Shown piece by piece: positions 24,712-32,783 of a stretch of 64,000 nucleotides of DNA (within the stretch, counting starts at the first letter, position 1; each line of letters starts with the position of its first letter). Position numbers and translations under genes: made by a program. The notes beneath the pieces are model-generated. The model ran no database searches, was not told where the DNA came from, and worked only from the letters and a program-made list of their open reading frames with translations. This stretch comes from Shimia_B sp039815465. Lineage in GTDB: Bacteria > Pseudomonadota > Alphaproteobacteria > Rhodobacterales > Rhodobacteraceae. The DNA lies in NCBI GenBank assembly GCA_039815465.1, contig JBCBZG010000011.1, positions 1-64,000 on the forward strand. Direction: 5' to 3'.

Positions 24712-25308
24712 TCACACCAACATCGGCCAGATCGACAGCACCAAGAGCCCACCCATTACGCCGTTAAACACCCGCAGCCGCCCCGCCGTCGTCAGAAACC
24801 GGCGCATCCCCACGCCGAGCACCGCCCAGGCCACCATGCAGGGCACGCCCGCGATCTGGAACAAAAGCGCTACGATCACCGGCGCGAGCGCGCCCAGCGT
24901 TTCGGGCATGTAGACAGTGACCGTCGTCAGCGCCATCGCCCAGGCCTTGGGGTTGACCCACTGAAACAACGCCGCCTGCAGGAACGTCATGGGCCGCCCC
25001 GTGGCCTCCGCATCGTTCATCACGGGGGCCGCCGTCGCGATTTTCCACGCGAGCCAGGTCATATAAACCGCGGCCACCACCGCCAGAACGCGATGCAGCA
25101 CGGGATAAAGCTCAAAAAGCTGCGCCAGGCCAAAACCCACGAGCACGATCATCACCGCAAAGCCCACGGATATGCCCACAAGATGCGGCACCGTCCGCCC
25201 CATCCCGAAATTCGCGCCCGACGCCATAAGCATCATGTTGTTGGGCCCCGGCGTGATCGAGGACGCAAACGCGAACCCTAAAAGCCCGATGATCAGTGCA
25301 GTCTCCAT
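24712..25308 (-). CDS. LysE/RhtB-family exporter
   Basis: This 198-residue inner-membrane protein has about six membrane segments and the LysE signature near the N-terminus (ITPGPNNMMLMASGANFGMGRTVPHLVGI). FQWVNPKAWAMAL near residue 110 is also typical. The family exports amino acids or related small molecules. The ATG at 25308 was chosen; a GTG three codons earlier is possible. It lies downstream of the DUF1127/small RNA unit on the same strand, but a strong terminator separates them. Confidence 0.88.
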   Translation of the reverse strand: METALIIGLLGFAFASSITPGPNNMMLMASGANFGMGRTVPHLVGISVGFAVMIVLVGFGLAQLFELYPVLHRVLAVVAAVYMTWLAWKIATAAPVMNDAEATGRPMTFLQAALFQWVNPKAWAMALTTVTVYMPETLGALAPVIVALLFQIAGVPCMVAWAVLGVGMRRFLTTAGRLRVFNGVMGGLLVLSIWPMLV

Positions 25309-25345
25309 GGCGCGCACCTGACGCTGCCCGGCAAAAACTGTCCAC

Positions 25346-25435
25346 CCAAAAAAGAAGCGGCGGCGCTCCGGGAGGATGGAGCACCGCCGCTAGCATGTGG
25401 CACCTGTCAGTTGGGAGGAGGACGAGGTGCCTTGT
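25346..25435 (-). ncRNA. CcsR/'cuckoo'-type small RNA downstream of the DUF1127 gene
   Basis: Directly after the DUF1127 stop, the minus strand encodes two hairpins. Hairpin 1 (25431-25399) has the stem GGCACCT/AGGTGCC and exposes CCTCCTCCC in its loop. Hairpin 2 (25391-25356) has a 14-bp stem with one mismatch, exposes TCCTCCC in its loop, and is followed by a run of T on the minus strand (25353-25348), making it a rho-independent terminator. Two CCUCCUCCC-bearing hairpins behind a DUF1127 gene are the hallmark of CcsR/cuckoo RNAs described in Rhodobacter and relatives, which act in oxidative-stress and C1-metabolism control. Here the array has a single unit. Confidence 0.8.
25356..25391 (-). 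terminator. Rho-independent terminator of the DUF1127/small RNA unit
   Basis: The stem AGCGGCGG-x-GCTCC / GGAGC-x-CCGCCGCT is followed on the minus strand by TTCTTTTTT. It ends the DUF1127-small RNA transcript and shields the LysE-type gene downstream. The same hairpin is the second stem-loop of the small RNA. Confidence 0.85.
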
Positions 25436-25441
25436 CAGACC

Positions 25442-25657
25442 TTACGCGTCGTAAGCTGCCTTATAGGCCGCCTCGCGCAGGGATGCGCGGGACAGGTCCA
25501 GGTCAAGCAGCTCACGGTCGGTGAGCTCGGACAATGCATTCAGTGTCGTGCGATAGGCACGGTACTTACCCCAAGCCTCGACCGCGTCATCAAAGCGGGA
25601 GCGAAGGGTGGACAGAATGTCGATGCGGGAGGTGATCGGTGCGGATGCGTATGCCAT
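25442..25657 (-). CDS. DUF1127 small protein, CcaF1-like
   Basis: The 71-residue protein starts MAYASA, as DUF1127 proteins of Rhodobacterales do, and has the domain in its second half (LSELTDRELLDLDLSRASL, then YKAAYDA). A DUF1127 protein of Rhodobacter sphaeroides, CcaF1, is an RNA-binding protein that affects maturation of the small RNAs encoded just downstream; the same arrangement is seen here. The ATG at 25657 is preferred over an ATG four codons earlier. The upstream region at 25719-25742 has repeated GCTGCA units, perhaps a regulatory site. Confidence 0.85.
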   Translation of the reverse strand: MAYASAPITSRIDILSTLRSRFDDAVEAWGKYRAYRTTLNALSELTDRELLDLDLSRASLREAAYKAAYDA

Positions 25658-25718
25658 TTTACGTCTCATGGTGTGTCTAGGCCAGCGGTTCATCCGCTGA
25701 CACCGCTAACATAGGAAA

Positions 25719-25742
25719 ATGCTGCAGCTGCAAAAGCTGCAA
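25719..25742. promoter_or_regulatory. Clustered GCTGCA repeats between divergent genes
   Basis: The stretch at 25723-25742 has three close copies of GCTGCA, one of them inside the palindrome TGCAGCTGCA. It lies between the DUF1127 gene (minus) and mrp (plus), about 65-95 bases from either start. A repeated hexamer in a divergent promoter gap suggests a protein-binding site; the regulator is unknown. Confidence 0.35.
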
Positions 25743-25836
25743 CTGTGCATTGCCGACATGCGCACGGCGCATATGTGCGGTTGTGGCGGGCGCACGGTTC
25801 GTCCAAGCACTGCATGCACGCAATCGAGGCACCGCC

Positions 25837-26901
25837 ATGACGACCACCCGCGACGATATACTCTCCGCCCTTTCGGCCATCCCCGTGCCCGGCGGCGGCA
25901 ACCTGGTCAGCCGCGACATGGTCCGCGCGCTCGGCGTGGCCGGTGGCAAGGTCCGCTTTGTGATCGAGGCGCAGAATGCCGCCCAGGCTCAGGGGCTCGG
26001 CCCCGTGCGGCTCGCCGCGGAAAACACCGTACGGGCTCTGCCGGGGATTGATGAGGTCTCCGTAGTACTGACCTCGCCCGCGCAATCTGCGCCCGCGCCG
26101 AACCTCAAAGTGGGCCGTCACCCCACGGCGCAATCCGCACCAATGAAGCCCTCGGGCGTGGACCGGATCCTCGCCGTGGCCTCCGGCAAGGGCGGGGTGG
26201 GGAAATCGACGCTCTCCGCGAACCTCGCCGTAGCGCTGGCCAAGCAGGGCAGGCGGGTGGGCCTTTTGGACGCCGATATCTACGGCCCCTCGCAGCCGCG
26301 CATGATGGGGCTTAGCGGGCGGGTGGATTCCAAGGATGGCAAGACCATCGACCCCAAACACAGCCATGGTGTCACGGTCATGTCCATCGGCTTCATGGTG
26401 GACCCGGGTAAGGCCGTCGTCTGGCGCGGGCCCATGCTCATGGGGGCCTTGCAACAGATGCTCGGGCAGGTCGCCTGGGGGGAGCTTGATGTGCTGATCG
26501 TGGACCTCCCGCCTGGGACGGGCGACGTGCAACTGACGCTGTGCCAAAAAACCGAGCTCACCGGCGCTTTGGTGGTCAGCACGCCCCAGGACGTGGCGCT
26601 CATCGACGCGCGCAAGGCCATCGATATGTTCTCGACGCTCAAAACCCCGGTTTTGGGCCTGATTGAGAATATGAGCACTTTCGCCTGCCCGAACTGCGGC
26701 CACGAGAGCCACATTTTCGGCCATGGCGGCGCGGCGGCGGAAGCCGAGCGGCTCGGCATCCCCTTCCTCGGCGCGCTGCCCATCGACCTCGACACCCGCC
26801 TCGCCGGAGACGGCGGCACGCCTGTCGCGGCGGGGGAGGGGCCCATGGCCGACGCCTTTGCCGCGCTCGCAACGCGCCTTGTGCGCGGTGGGATGGCGTA
26901 A
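25837..26901 (+). CDS. mrp: Mrp/NBP35-family iron-sulfur carrier ATPase
   Basis: The 354-residue protein has an N-terminal MIP18-like domain (about residues 1-75, ILSALSAIPVPGGGNLV) and a deviant P-loop ATPase domain with GKGGVGKST (about 115-123), a Walker B-like VDLPPGTGD and the cluster-binding CPNC near residue 287. Mrp/ApbC proteins carry and transfer Fe-S clusters. The ATG at 25837 is used because the upstream frame lies in the divergent promoter gap. A family A palindromic element follows 30 bases after its stop. Confidence 0.93.
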   Translation: MTTTRDDILSALSAIPVPGGGNLVSRDMVRALGVAGGKVRFVIEAQNAAQAQGLGPVRLAAENTVRALPGIDEVSVVLTSPAQSAPAPNLKVGRHPTAQSAPMKPSGVDRILAVASGKGGVGKSTLSANLAVALAKQGRRVGLLDADIYGPSQPRMMGLSGRVDSKDGKTIDPKHSHGVTVMSIGFMVDPGKAVVWRGPMLMGALQQMLGQVAWGELDVLIVDLPPGTGDVQLTLCQKTELTGALVVSTPQDVALIDARKAIDMFSTLKTPVLGLIENMSTFACPNCGHESHIFGHGGAAAEAERLGIPFLGALPIDLDTRLAGDGGTPVAAGEGPMADAFAALATRLVRGGMA

Positions 26902-26930
26902 GGCCGTTCCTTTACCTCACTGTTGTTGAC

Positions 26931-27028
26931 CTAGCCTCAACGTGCTTGCCCGACGGCAACGTCGGGCCGCGCCGGTCCGCCCCCACGGGGCGGCGCGAAC
27001 GCCACCCCTCGGACCGGCGCTACAGCTC
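26931..27028 (+). repeat. Palindromic element family A, copy 2 (downstream of mrp)
   Basis: The copy begins CTAGCCTCAACG and ends TACAGCTC. Hairpin 1 is CCCGACG-GCAA-CGTCGGG (26949-26966) with a GNRA-type loop. The long stem GCGCCGGTCCG / CGGACCGGCGC (26969-26979 and 27010-27020) is perfect, with an inner CCGCCCC/GGGGCGG hairpin. It is nearly identical to copy 3 at 39944-40042 over about 98 bases. Between this element and 27337 I see no gene, only lower-GC sequence. Confidence 0.85.
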
Positions 27029-27337
27029 ACAGCGCGAACGCCGGCTCAGTAGAACATCTCTTTATGGGAATTCATGGTCAATAGGTCAGTGCGCGCCCCA
27101 ACTCAGTCTGATTCTGCCGAAATCTCCAGAGCTCCACCCTGATTCCAGTAGATCGCTCACAAATCACGCAGGTCAGCATCGTTTCTGTGGGAAAACATGG
27201 AACCCTGCTTCCCAGCGTAAACTACGCCTAATTTGCCATACTTTCGCCCACTTCTACCACATATAGTGGCTAAGGGCTGGCATGGGCCCGCGCGACGCAA
27301 AGACGTTCCCATATGCAGTCCAAGAAATGTCACAATT

Positions 27338-27370
27338 TCCCATAAAATCCCTTGCGTGGTATGAAATCCC
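27338..27370. promoter_or_regulatory. Candidate MraZ-binding repeats
   Basis: On the minus strand three GGGA motifs occur (TCCC at 27338, 27348 and 27367 on the plus strand), with spacings of 10 and 19 bases. MraZ represses its own dcw operon in other bacteria by binding about three direct GGGA/TGGG repeats spaced by one helical turn. These lie about 300 bases upstream of mraZ, where the promoter of a long leader would be expected. Confidence 0.45.
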
Positions 27371-27394
27371 ATGGCATCCATAAGTCACACCGAA

Positions 27395-27610
27395 GAACGG
27401 GCACACAAATCGGGGCACACAAAGAACCCCACCAGCGGAACGACTTTACGCAGGTTTCATACAGGCACCCAGACTTCGGAACGAAGAGATCCGGCGCGCG
27501 AGCGAGCAGACATCCCCCCAGGTGGCGCGCGCAGCTGGACATCCCGCAAGGCGGGACAAGGGCGGCGGATCAGACAGTGGCAGCAGTCTGATCCGCCGTT
27601 TCCATTTTCA
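27395..27610 (+). ncRNA. UpsM-like leader small RNA upstream of mraZ
   Basis: The roughly 250 bases before mraZ contain no credible gene but end in a perfect 13-bp hairpin (CGGCGGATCAGAC / GTCTGATCCGCCG, 27563-27598), followed by a T-rich tail. A smaller hairpin (TCCCGC-AAG-GCGGGA, 27542-27556) precedes it. In Rhodobacter sphaeroides the dcw cluster has an unusually long 5' leader whose terminated product is the small RNA UpsM (about 200 nt). Position, size and terminator match. The 5' end given here is only an estimate; there is little primary-sequence evidence beyond the terminator. Confidence 0.5.
27563..27610 (+). terminator. Terminator/attenuator upstream of mraZ
   Basis: The hairpin described for the leader RNA has a loop AGTGGCAGCA and a tail TTTCCATTTTC. 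It lies about 43 bases before the mraZ start, so readthrough at this point would set expression of the entire division and cell-wall operon. Confidence 0.75.
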
Positions 27611-27652
27611 GGGGCCGCATAGGGCGGGTCCGCAACGATTAAGAGGGCCAGC

Positions 27653-28144
27653 GTGGCGCGCAGGTTCAGAGGCGAAAGCCACCATAAGGTGGATGCAAAG
27701 GGGCGGGTGTCTATCCCTGCCTCCTATCGCCGTGTGATCGAAGCGGGTGACCCCGACTGGACCGACGGCCTCACCCCCCGATTTATCCTCGTCTACGGCG
27801 GCGCGACCCGCGACTACCTAGAAGGGTTCCCCATCGCCGCGATGGACGAGGTCGACGACAAGATCGCCAAATTCCCGCGTGGCTCTGCCAAGCGCAAGGC
27901 GATGGAACGTCTCTACTCCGCCCAGTCCATCGAGGCGGAGGTCGACAACACAGGCCGCATCGTGCTCCCCGCCAAGCTCCGCGACAAAATCGGGCTCTCG
28001 AACGAGGCGCTGTTCGTAGCCGCAGGTGACACATTCGAAATTTGGGAGCCCGGCACATACGACGCCTCCATCGCCGCCCTTGATGAGGACGGCTTCGACC
28101 CCGATCTCGACCCCTCCGTCTACCTCGACGGGGAGGAGGGCTAG
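27653..28144 (+). CDS. mraZ: Transcriptional regulator MraZ
   Basis: This 163-residue protein has two SpoVT/AbrB-like halves, each with a DxxGRxxxP-type motif: KVDAKGRVSIPASYR (about residues 12-26) and EVDNTGRIVLPAKLR (about 97-111). MraZ is the first gene of the dcw cluster and usually represses it. The start is GTG, with AAGAGG a few bases upstream. The gene ends two bases before rsmH. Confidence 0.95.
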   Translation: MARRFRGESHHKVDAKGRVSIPASYRRVIEAGDPDWTDGLTPRFILVYGGATRDYLEGFPIAAMDEVDDKIAKFPRGSAKRKAMERLYSAQSIEAEVDNTGRIVLPAKLRDKIGLSNEALFVAAGDTFEIWEPGTYDASIAALDEDGFDPDLDPSVYLDGEEG

Positions 28145-28146
28145 CG

Positions 28147-29121
28147 ATGGGGCAGGCGCCGCACATTCCTGTGCTGCTTGACCCGATCCTGCGCCTCTGC
28201 GCGCCTATCCAGGGCCACTGGGCCGATGGCACCTTTGGGGCAGGGGGCTACACCCGCGGGCTGCTCGACGCAGGCGCCGCCCACGTCACCGCCATCGACC
28301 GCGATCCACTTGCCTTCGAACTGGCGCAACCCTGGGCCGCCGATTACGGCGACCGCCTGTCACTGGTGGAGGCGACATTCTCCGACCTCGCGAACCACGC
28401 CGCTGACCTCGATGGCGTCGTGCTCGATCTCGGCGTCTCTTCCATGCAGATCGACCAGGCCGCGCGCGGATTTTCGTTCATGAAAGACGGCCCGCTCGAC
28501 ATGCGCATGTCCCAGTCAGGCCGCTCCGCCGCGGATATCGTGGCCGAAGCGACGGAGGCGGAGCTCGCCGATATCCTCTTTCACTACGGCGAGGAGCGCG
28601 CCAGCCGTCGCATCGCCGGCGCCATCGTGCGTGCCCGCGACGAGGCCCCCATCACCAGCACGCTCCACCTCGCAGGCATCATAGAATCCTGCCTTAAGCG
28701 CCCCAAGCCGGGCCAGTCACACCCGGCCACCCGCAGCTTTCAGGCGCTCCGCATCGCCGTAAACGCCGAATATGACGAACTTTTCGCGGGCCTCATGGCT
28801 GCGGAACAGGCGCTGAAACCCGGCGGACTACTGGCCGTCGTGACCTTCCACTCGGTCGAGGACCGCATGGTCAAACGTTTCCTCCAACTGCGCGGCGGTC
28901 GCGCGCCCGCGGGCAACCGCTACGCCCCCGAACAGGCCAAACCCGCCGCCCCGTTCGAGATCGTCACGCGCAAGGCCATCGACCCCACCCCCGACGAAAT
29001 CGCCCAAAACCCCCGCGCCCGCAGCGCCAAACTGCGCATCGCCCGCCGCACCAATGACGAGGCCCCGACGCCAGACCCCCGCGCGCTCGGCATGCCGACA
29101 CTGCCGGAGACGCGCCGATGA
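28147..29121 (+). CDS. rsmH: 16S rRNA (cytosine-1402-N4)-methyltransferase RsmH
   Basis: The 324-residue protein starts HIPVLLDPILRLC and has the SAM-binding loop DGTFGAGGYTRGLL (about residues 24-38), AIDRDP near residue 49 and the RsmH-specific VLDLGVSSMQ. AVNAEYDELFAGL and VVTFHSVEDRMVKRFL also mark the family. It methylates C1402 of 16S rRNA. It is coupled to ftsL by a four-base overlap. Confidence 0.96.
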   Translation: MGQAPHIPVLLDPILRLCAPIQGHWADGTFGAGGYTRGLLDAGAAHVTAIDRDPLAFELAQPWAADYGDRLSLVEATFSDLANHAADLDGVVLDLGVSSMQIDQAARGFSFMKDGPLDMRMSQSGRSAADIVAEATEAELADILFHYGEERASRRIAGAIVRARDEAPITSTLHLAGIIESCLKRPKPGQSHPATRSFQALRIAVNAEYDELFAGLMAAEQALKPGGLLAVVTFHSVEDRMVKRFLQLRGGRAPAGNRYAPEQAKPAAPFEIVTRKAIDPTPDEIAQNPRARSAKLRIARRTNDEAPTPDPRALGMPTLPETRR

Positions 29122-29477
29122 GAGCGCTCCTTGTCATGTCGCTGGGCGCCATCGTGATCGCCTTGGCCGTCTGGGCCTACGCGGAAAACTACCGCACCCA
29201 GGCCTCCATCGACCGGGTCGAACGGCTCCACCGGGACATCGCGGCGGCGCAGGCCCGCATGGCCGTGCTCAAGGCCGAATGGGCCTATCTCAACCGCCCC
29301 GACCGCCTGCTTGACCTCGCAGAGCTGAACTTTCTGACCCTCGAACTCCTGCCCCTCGCGCCGGAGCAATTCGGGATGATCGAACAGATTCCATACCCGC
29401 GGCCAGAGCGGCTCTTGGTGACGGACCCCATCGAACTGATGGCCCCCAGCGAAACGGGAGAGGGGGAATACCCATGA
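29118..29477 (+). CDS. ftsL: Cell division protein FtsL
   Basis: This 119-residue bitopic protein has one membrane helix (about residues 4-22), then a helical segment likely to form a coiled coil (about 28-65: AAAQARMAVLKAEWAYLNRPDRL) and a short periplasmic tail. FtsL, with FtsB and FtsQ, activates septal cell-wall synthesis by FtsWI. Identification rests on topology and on its position between rsmH and ftsI, as FtsL sequences are poorly conserved. Overlaps of four bases join it to both neighbours. Confidence 0.85.
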   Translation: MRALLVMSLGAIVIALAVWAYAENYRTQASIDRVERLHRDIAAAQARMAVLKAEWAYLNRPDRLLDLAELNFLTLELLPLAPEQFGMIEQIPYPRPERLLVTDPIELMAPSETGEGEYP

Positions 29478-31276
29478 CACGCATCCCGCTCCGCCCTTTG
29501 GCGCGCATCCTGGGCGCACGTGAGGCTGGCGAAAACCCGGACCTCATCGAACAAGAAAACATCCGCCAACGCCACGAGGTCATGCGCGACAAAGCCCGCG
29601 ACATGGCCGAAGGGCGCTTGCTCGTGCTCGCGCTCGTCTTTCTGACGGGCTTTGTGATGATCGGCGCGCGGATGACCACGCTTGCAGTGTCCGAGCCGTC
29701 AGAGCCGCGCGCGGCCGCCTCGGCCTCCCGCATTGTGGGGCAGCGCGCCGATATCGTGGACCGCGAGGGCCGCGTGCTGGCCACGAACTTTGACACGCAC
29801 AGCCTCTACGCCCATCCTCGGGACCTGATCGACCCGGCGGGATCTGTCGCCGCACTCCTCGGCATCTTCCCCGACCTCGACGGCGACCAACTGCTCAAGG
29901 ACCTCACCGGCAAACGCAAATTCGTCTGGGTCAAACGCCGCATCAGCCCGGAGCAAAAGCAGGCCGTGCACGATATCGGCGACCCGGGTCTGCTCTTTGG
30001 CCCCCGCGAGATGCGGCTTTATCCCAACGGCCCCCTTGCCGCCCACATCCTCGGCGGTGCCAGCTACGGGAAAGAAGGCGTGCACAGCGCGGAGGTCATC
30101 GGCGTCGCAGGCGTTGAAAAGCACTTCGACGACTGGCTGCGTGACCCCGCCAATGACGGCGCGCCCCTGGCACTGTCCATCGATCTGTCGGTCCAGGCCG
30201 CGTCCGAGCGGGTGCTCAATGGCGGCATGAAGCTCTTTAACGCTAAGGGCGCGGCCTCCGTGCTGATGGATGTCCACACGGGCGAGGTCATTTCCCTCGT
30301 CTCGCTCCCCGACTTTGACCCCAACGAACGCCCCCGTCCGCTGACAGCGGAGCATAAGGGCGATCAAAGCGACAGCCCGCTTTTTAACCGCGCGGTCCAA
30401 GGCGTCTACGAGCTCGGCTCGGCGTTCAAGATCTTCACCGCCGCCCAAGCGATGGAGCTCGGGCTCGTCAACGCCGACACCCAGGTCAACACCCAGGGCC
30501 CGCTGCGTTGGGGCCGGTTCAAGATCGGTGAGTTTCAGGGCAAAAACTACGGTCCCACGCTTAGCGTGTCGAAAATAATTGAAAAGTCGTCGAATATTGG
30601 CACAGCCCGTCTGGCCCAGCAGATCGGCAACACCCGCCAAAAGGAGTTCATGGACGCGCTCGGGTTCCTGACCCCCACCACCCTCGAAGTGTCAGAGGCA
30701 AAGACCGGGCGTCCGCTCTTTCCATCCAATTGGTCCGAACTCTCCGCCATGACGATCAGCTATGGGCACGGCATCTCCACCTCCCCGCTGCACCTGGCGG
30801 CGGGCTATGCCTCGCTCCTCAATGGTGGGTTCAAGGTCGAACCGACGCTGCTCAAGCAACGTGGGCCGCGCATGGGCGCGCGCATCGTCAGCTCTGACGT
30901 GTCGGCCTCCGCGCGCCAAATGCTGCGCGGCGTCGTGACCGAGGGCACAGCGAGCTTTGGCGATGTCAAAGGTTACGCCGTGGGCGGCAAAACCGGCACC
31001 GCCGACAAGCCCCGCACCAACGGCGGGGGCTATTATGATGACCGCACCATCACCACATTCGCCAGCGTCTTTCCCGCCCACAGCCCGCGCTACGTGCTCG
31101 TCGTGACCTTCGACGAAGCGGTGGAAACCTCAGGCACCGAACCGCGCCGCTCAGCCGGTTGGACAGCTGTTCCGGTGGCTGCAGAGCTTATCCGCCGCGT
31201 CGCGCCGCTCCTTGGGCTGCGGCCAACGATTGAACCCGCGGACCCGCAGGGTATAGTCCTGACATCGAGCGACTAA
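29474..31276 (+). CDS. ftsI: Septal peptidoglycan transpeptidase FtsI (PBP3)
   Basis: This 600-residue class B penicillin-binding protein has an N-terminal cytoplasmic tail, one membrane helix (about residues 50-70), a dimerisation domain and a transpeptidase domain. The active-site motifs are present: SAFK (SxxK, in YELGSAFKIF), SSN (SxN) and KTGT (in GGKTGTAD). It cross-links septal peptidoglycan. It belongs to the dcw operon, 25 bases before murE. Confidence 0.96.
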   Translation: MTRIPLRPLARILGAREAGENPDLIEQENIRQRHEVMRDKARDMAEGRLLVLALVFLTGFVMIGARMTTLAVSEPSEPRAAASASRIVGQRADIVDREGRVLATNFDTHSLYAHPRDLIDPAGSVAALLGIFPDLDGDQLLKDLTGKRKFVWVKRRISPEQKQAVHDIGDPGLLFGPREMRLYPNGPLAAHILGGASYGKEGVHSAEVIGVAGVEKHFDDWLRDPANDGAPLALSIDLSVQAASERVLNGGMKLFNAKGAASVLMDVHTGEVISLVSLPDFDPNERPRPLTAEHKGDQSDSPLFNRAVQGVYELGSAFKIFTAAQAMELGLVNADTQVNTQGPLRWGRFKIGEFQGKNYGPTLSVSKIIEKSSNIGTARLAQQIGNTRQKEFMDALGFLTPTTLEVSEAKTGRPLFPSNWSELSAMTISYGHGISTSPLHLAAGYASLLNGGFKVEPTLLKQRGPRMGARIVSSDVSASARQMLRGVVTEGTASFGDVKGYAVGGKTGTADKPRTNGGGYYDDRTITTFASVFPAHSPRYVLVVTFDEAVETSGTEPRRSAGWTAVPVAAELIRRVAPLLGLRPTIEPADPQGIVLTSSD

Positions 31277-31301
31277 AACAAAAGGGGGCAACGTCCCCAC
31301 G

Positions 31302-32783
31302 ATGGGCCAGACCAAGCATCTCAGCGACCTCGGGCTGACCGGGCAGGGCGGTGAAAACCCCTCTGTGACCGGTATAGCTGTCGACAGCCGCGCGGTAGAA
31401 CCCGGCTTCCTCTTTGCTGCGTTGCCGGGCGCGCAGTTCCACGGGGCTGAATTCGCGCAATACGCGCTACGCCAAGGGGCAGGGGCCGTCCTGACGGACG
31501 CGAAAGGCGCGCAAATCGCCGCCGAGGCGCTGCAGACCCACCCGGCAACGCTCGTGGTGGTCGAGGATCCCCGCGCAGCCCTCTCCGCCGCCGCCGCGCT
31601 CTGGTTCGGCGCACAGCCCGCCACCATGGTCGCCGTCACCGGCACCAACGGCAAAACCAGCGTCGCCAGCTTCACCCGCCAGCTCTGGTCGATCATGGGC
31701 AACGCGGCCATCAATCTGGGCACGACAGGGGTGGAGGGCGACTTCACCGCCCCCCTCGGCCACACCACGCCCGAACCGATTACGCTCCACCGTGCGCTCG
31801 CCGATGCCGCCCGCGCCGGCATCACCCACGGCGCGATGGAGGCATCGTCCCACGGCCTCGACCAGCGCCGCCTCGATGGGGTGCTCCTGACCGCCGCCGC
31901 CTTCACGAACTTCACGCAGGACCACCTGGACTACCACGGCACGTTCGAGGCGTACTTTGATGCCAAATCCCGCCTTTTCCGCGAGGTGCTGCCCGATGAC
32001 GGGACCGCCGTGATCACTATCGACGCTGGCCCCGGGCGCCAGATGGCCGAGATCGCGCAGGAGCGGGGGCAGAATGTCCTGACCGTGGGCCATTACGAAG
32101 GCGCCGACCTCCAGCTCACTGCGCAGCGCTTTGATGGCACGGGCCAGGACATCCGCGTGACCTTTGGCGGGGCCGCCTTCACCGCCCGCTTGCCGCTTAT
32201 TGGTGGGTTTCAGGCGGAAAATGTGCTGGTGGCGGCGGCGCTGACCATCGCTGCAGGCGCCTCCATCCGCGATGCCTTTGCCGCCATGCCCCATCTGCGC
32301 ACCGTGCGGGGCCGCATGGAACACGCGGCCACCCGCGACAACGGCGCGGCGGTGTTTGTGGACTATGCCCACACACCCGACGCGGTCGAAACAGCGCTCA
32401 AGGCGATCCGCCCCCACGTCCTGGGCCGCCTCATCACCGTCGTTGGCGCAGGCGGGGACCGGGATGCGGGCAAGCGTATCCTCATGGGCCGTGCGGCGGC
32501 TGACCACGCCGATGTTGTCTTCGTCACCGACGACAACCCCCGCAGCGAGGACCCCGCGCTGATCCGCGCCGCCGTCATAGCAGGCTGCCCCGACGCGACG
32601 GAGGTCGGCGACCGCGCCGAGGCGATCCTGCGCGCCGTCGACGCGCTCGGCGCGGGCGACACGCTTCTCATCCTCGGTAAAGGGCACGAGACCGGCCAGA
32701 TCGTCGGCGACGCGGTGCTCCCCTTCGACGATGTCGAACAAGCCTCCATCGCCGTCGCCGCACTGGACGGGGGCATCGCATGA
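31302..32783 (+). CDS. murE: UDP-MurNAc-tripeptide synthetase MurE (meso-diaminopimelate-adding)
   Basis: The 493-residue Mur ligase has the ATP loop TGTNGKTS (about residue 111), the carbamylated-lysine region, and the DNPR motif (DDNPRSEDP, about residue 409) that selects meso-diaminopimelate over lysine. It adds the third amino acid of the stem peptide in the cytoplasm. The start codon ATG at 31302 follows AAAGGGGGCAACG. It overlaps murF by four bases. Confidence 0.95.
   Translation: MGQTKHLSDLGLTGQGGENPSVTGIAVDSRAVEPGFLFAALPGAQFHGAEFAQYALRQGAGAVLTDAKGAQIAAEALQTHPATLVVVEDPRAALSAAAALWFGAQPATMVAVTGTNGKTSVASFTRQLWSIMGNAAINLGTTGVEGDFTAPLGHTTPEPITLHRALADAARAGITHGAMEASSHGLDQRRLDGVLLTAAAFTNFTQDHLDYHGTFEAYFDAKSRLFREVLPDDGTAVITIDAGPGRQMAEIAQERGQNVLTVGHYEGADLQLTAQRFDGTGQDIRVTFGGAAFTARLPLIGGFQAENVLVAAALTIAAGASIRDAFAAMPHLRTVRGRMEHAATRDNGAAVFVDYAHTPDAVETALKAIRPHVLGRLITVVGAGGDRDAGKRILMGRAAADHADVVFVTDDNPRSEDPALIRAAVIAGCPDATEVGDRAEAILRAVDALGAGDTLLILGKGHETGQIVGDAVLPFDDVEQASIAVAALDGGIA

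Noticed and set aside
27352..27591. Short open frames in the mraZ leader
   Set aside because: They start with TTG or without a ribosome site, read basic low-complexity peptides, and cross the terminator hairpin; a leader RNA explains the region better.
31467..32741. Long minus-strand open frame (424 codons) opposite murE
   Set aside because: murE on the plus strand has all catalytic motifs and operon coupling; the antisense frame has no domain or ribosome site.
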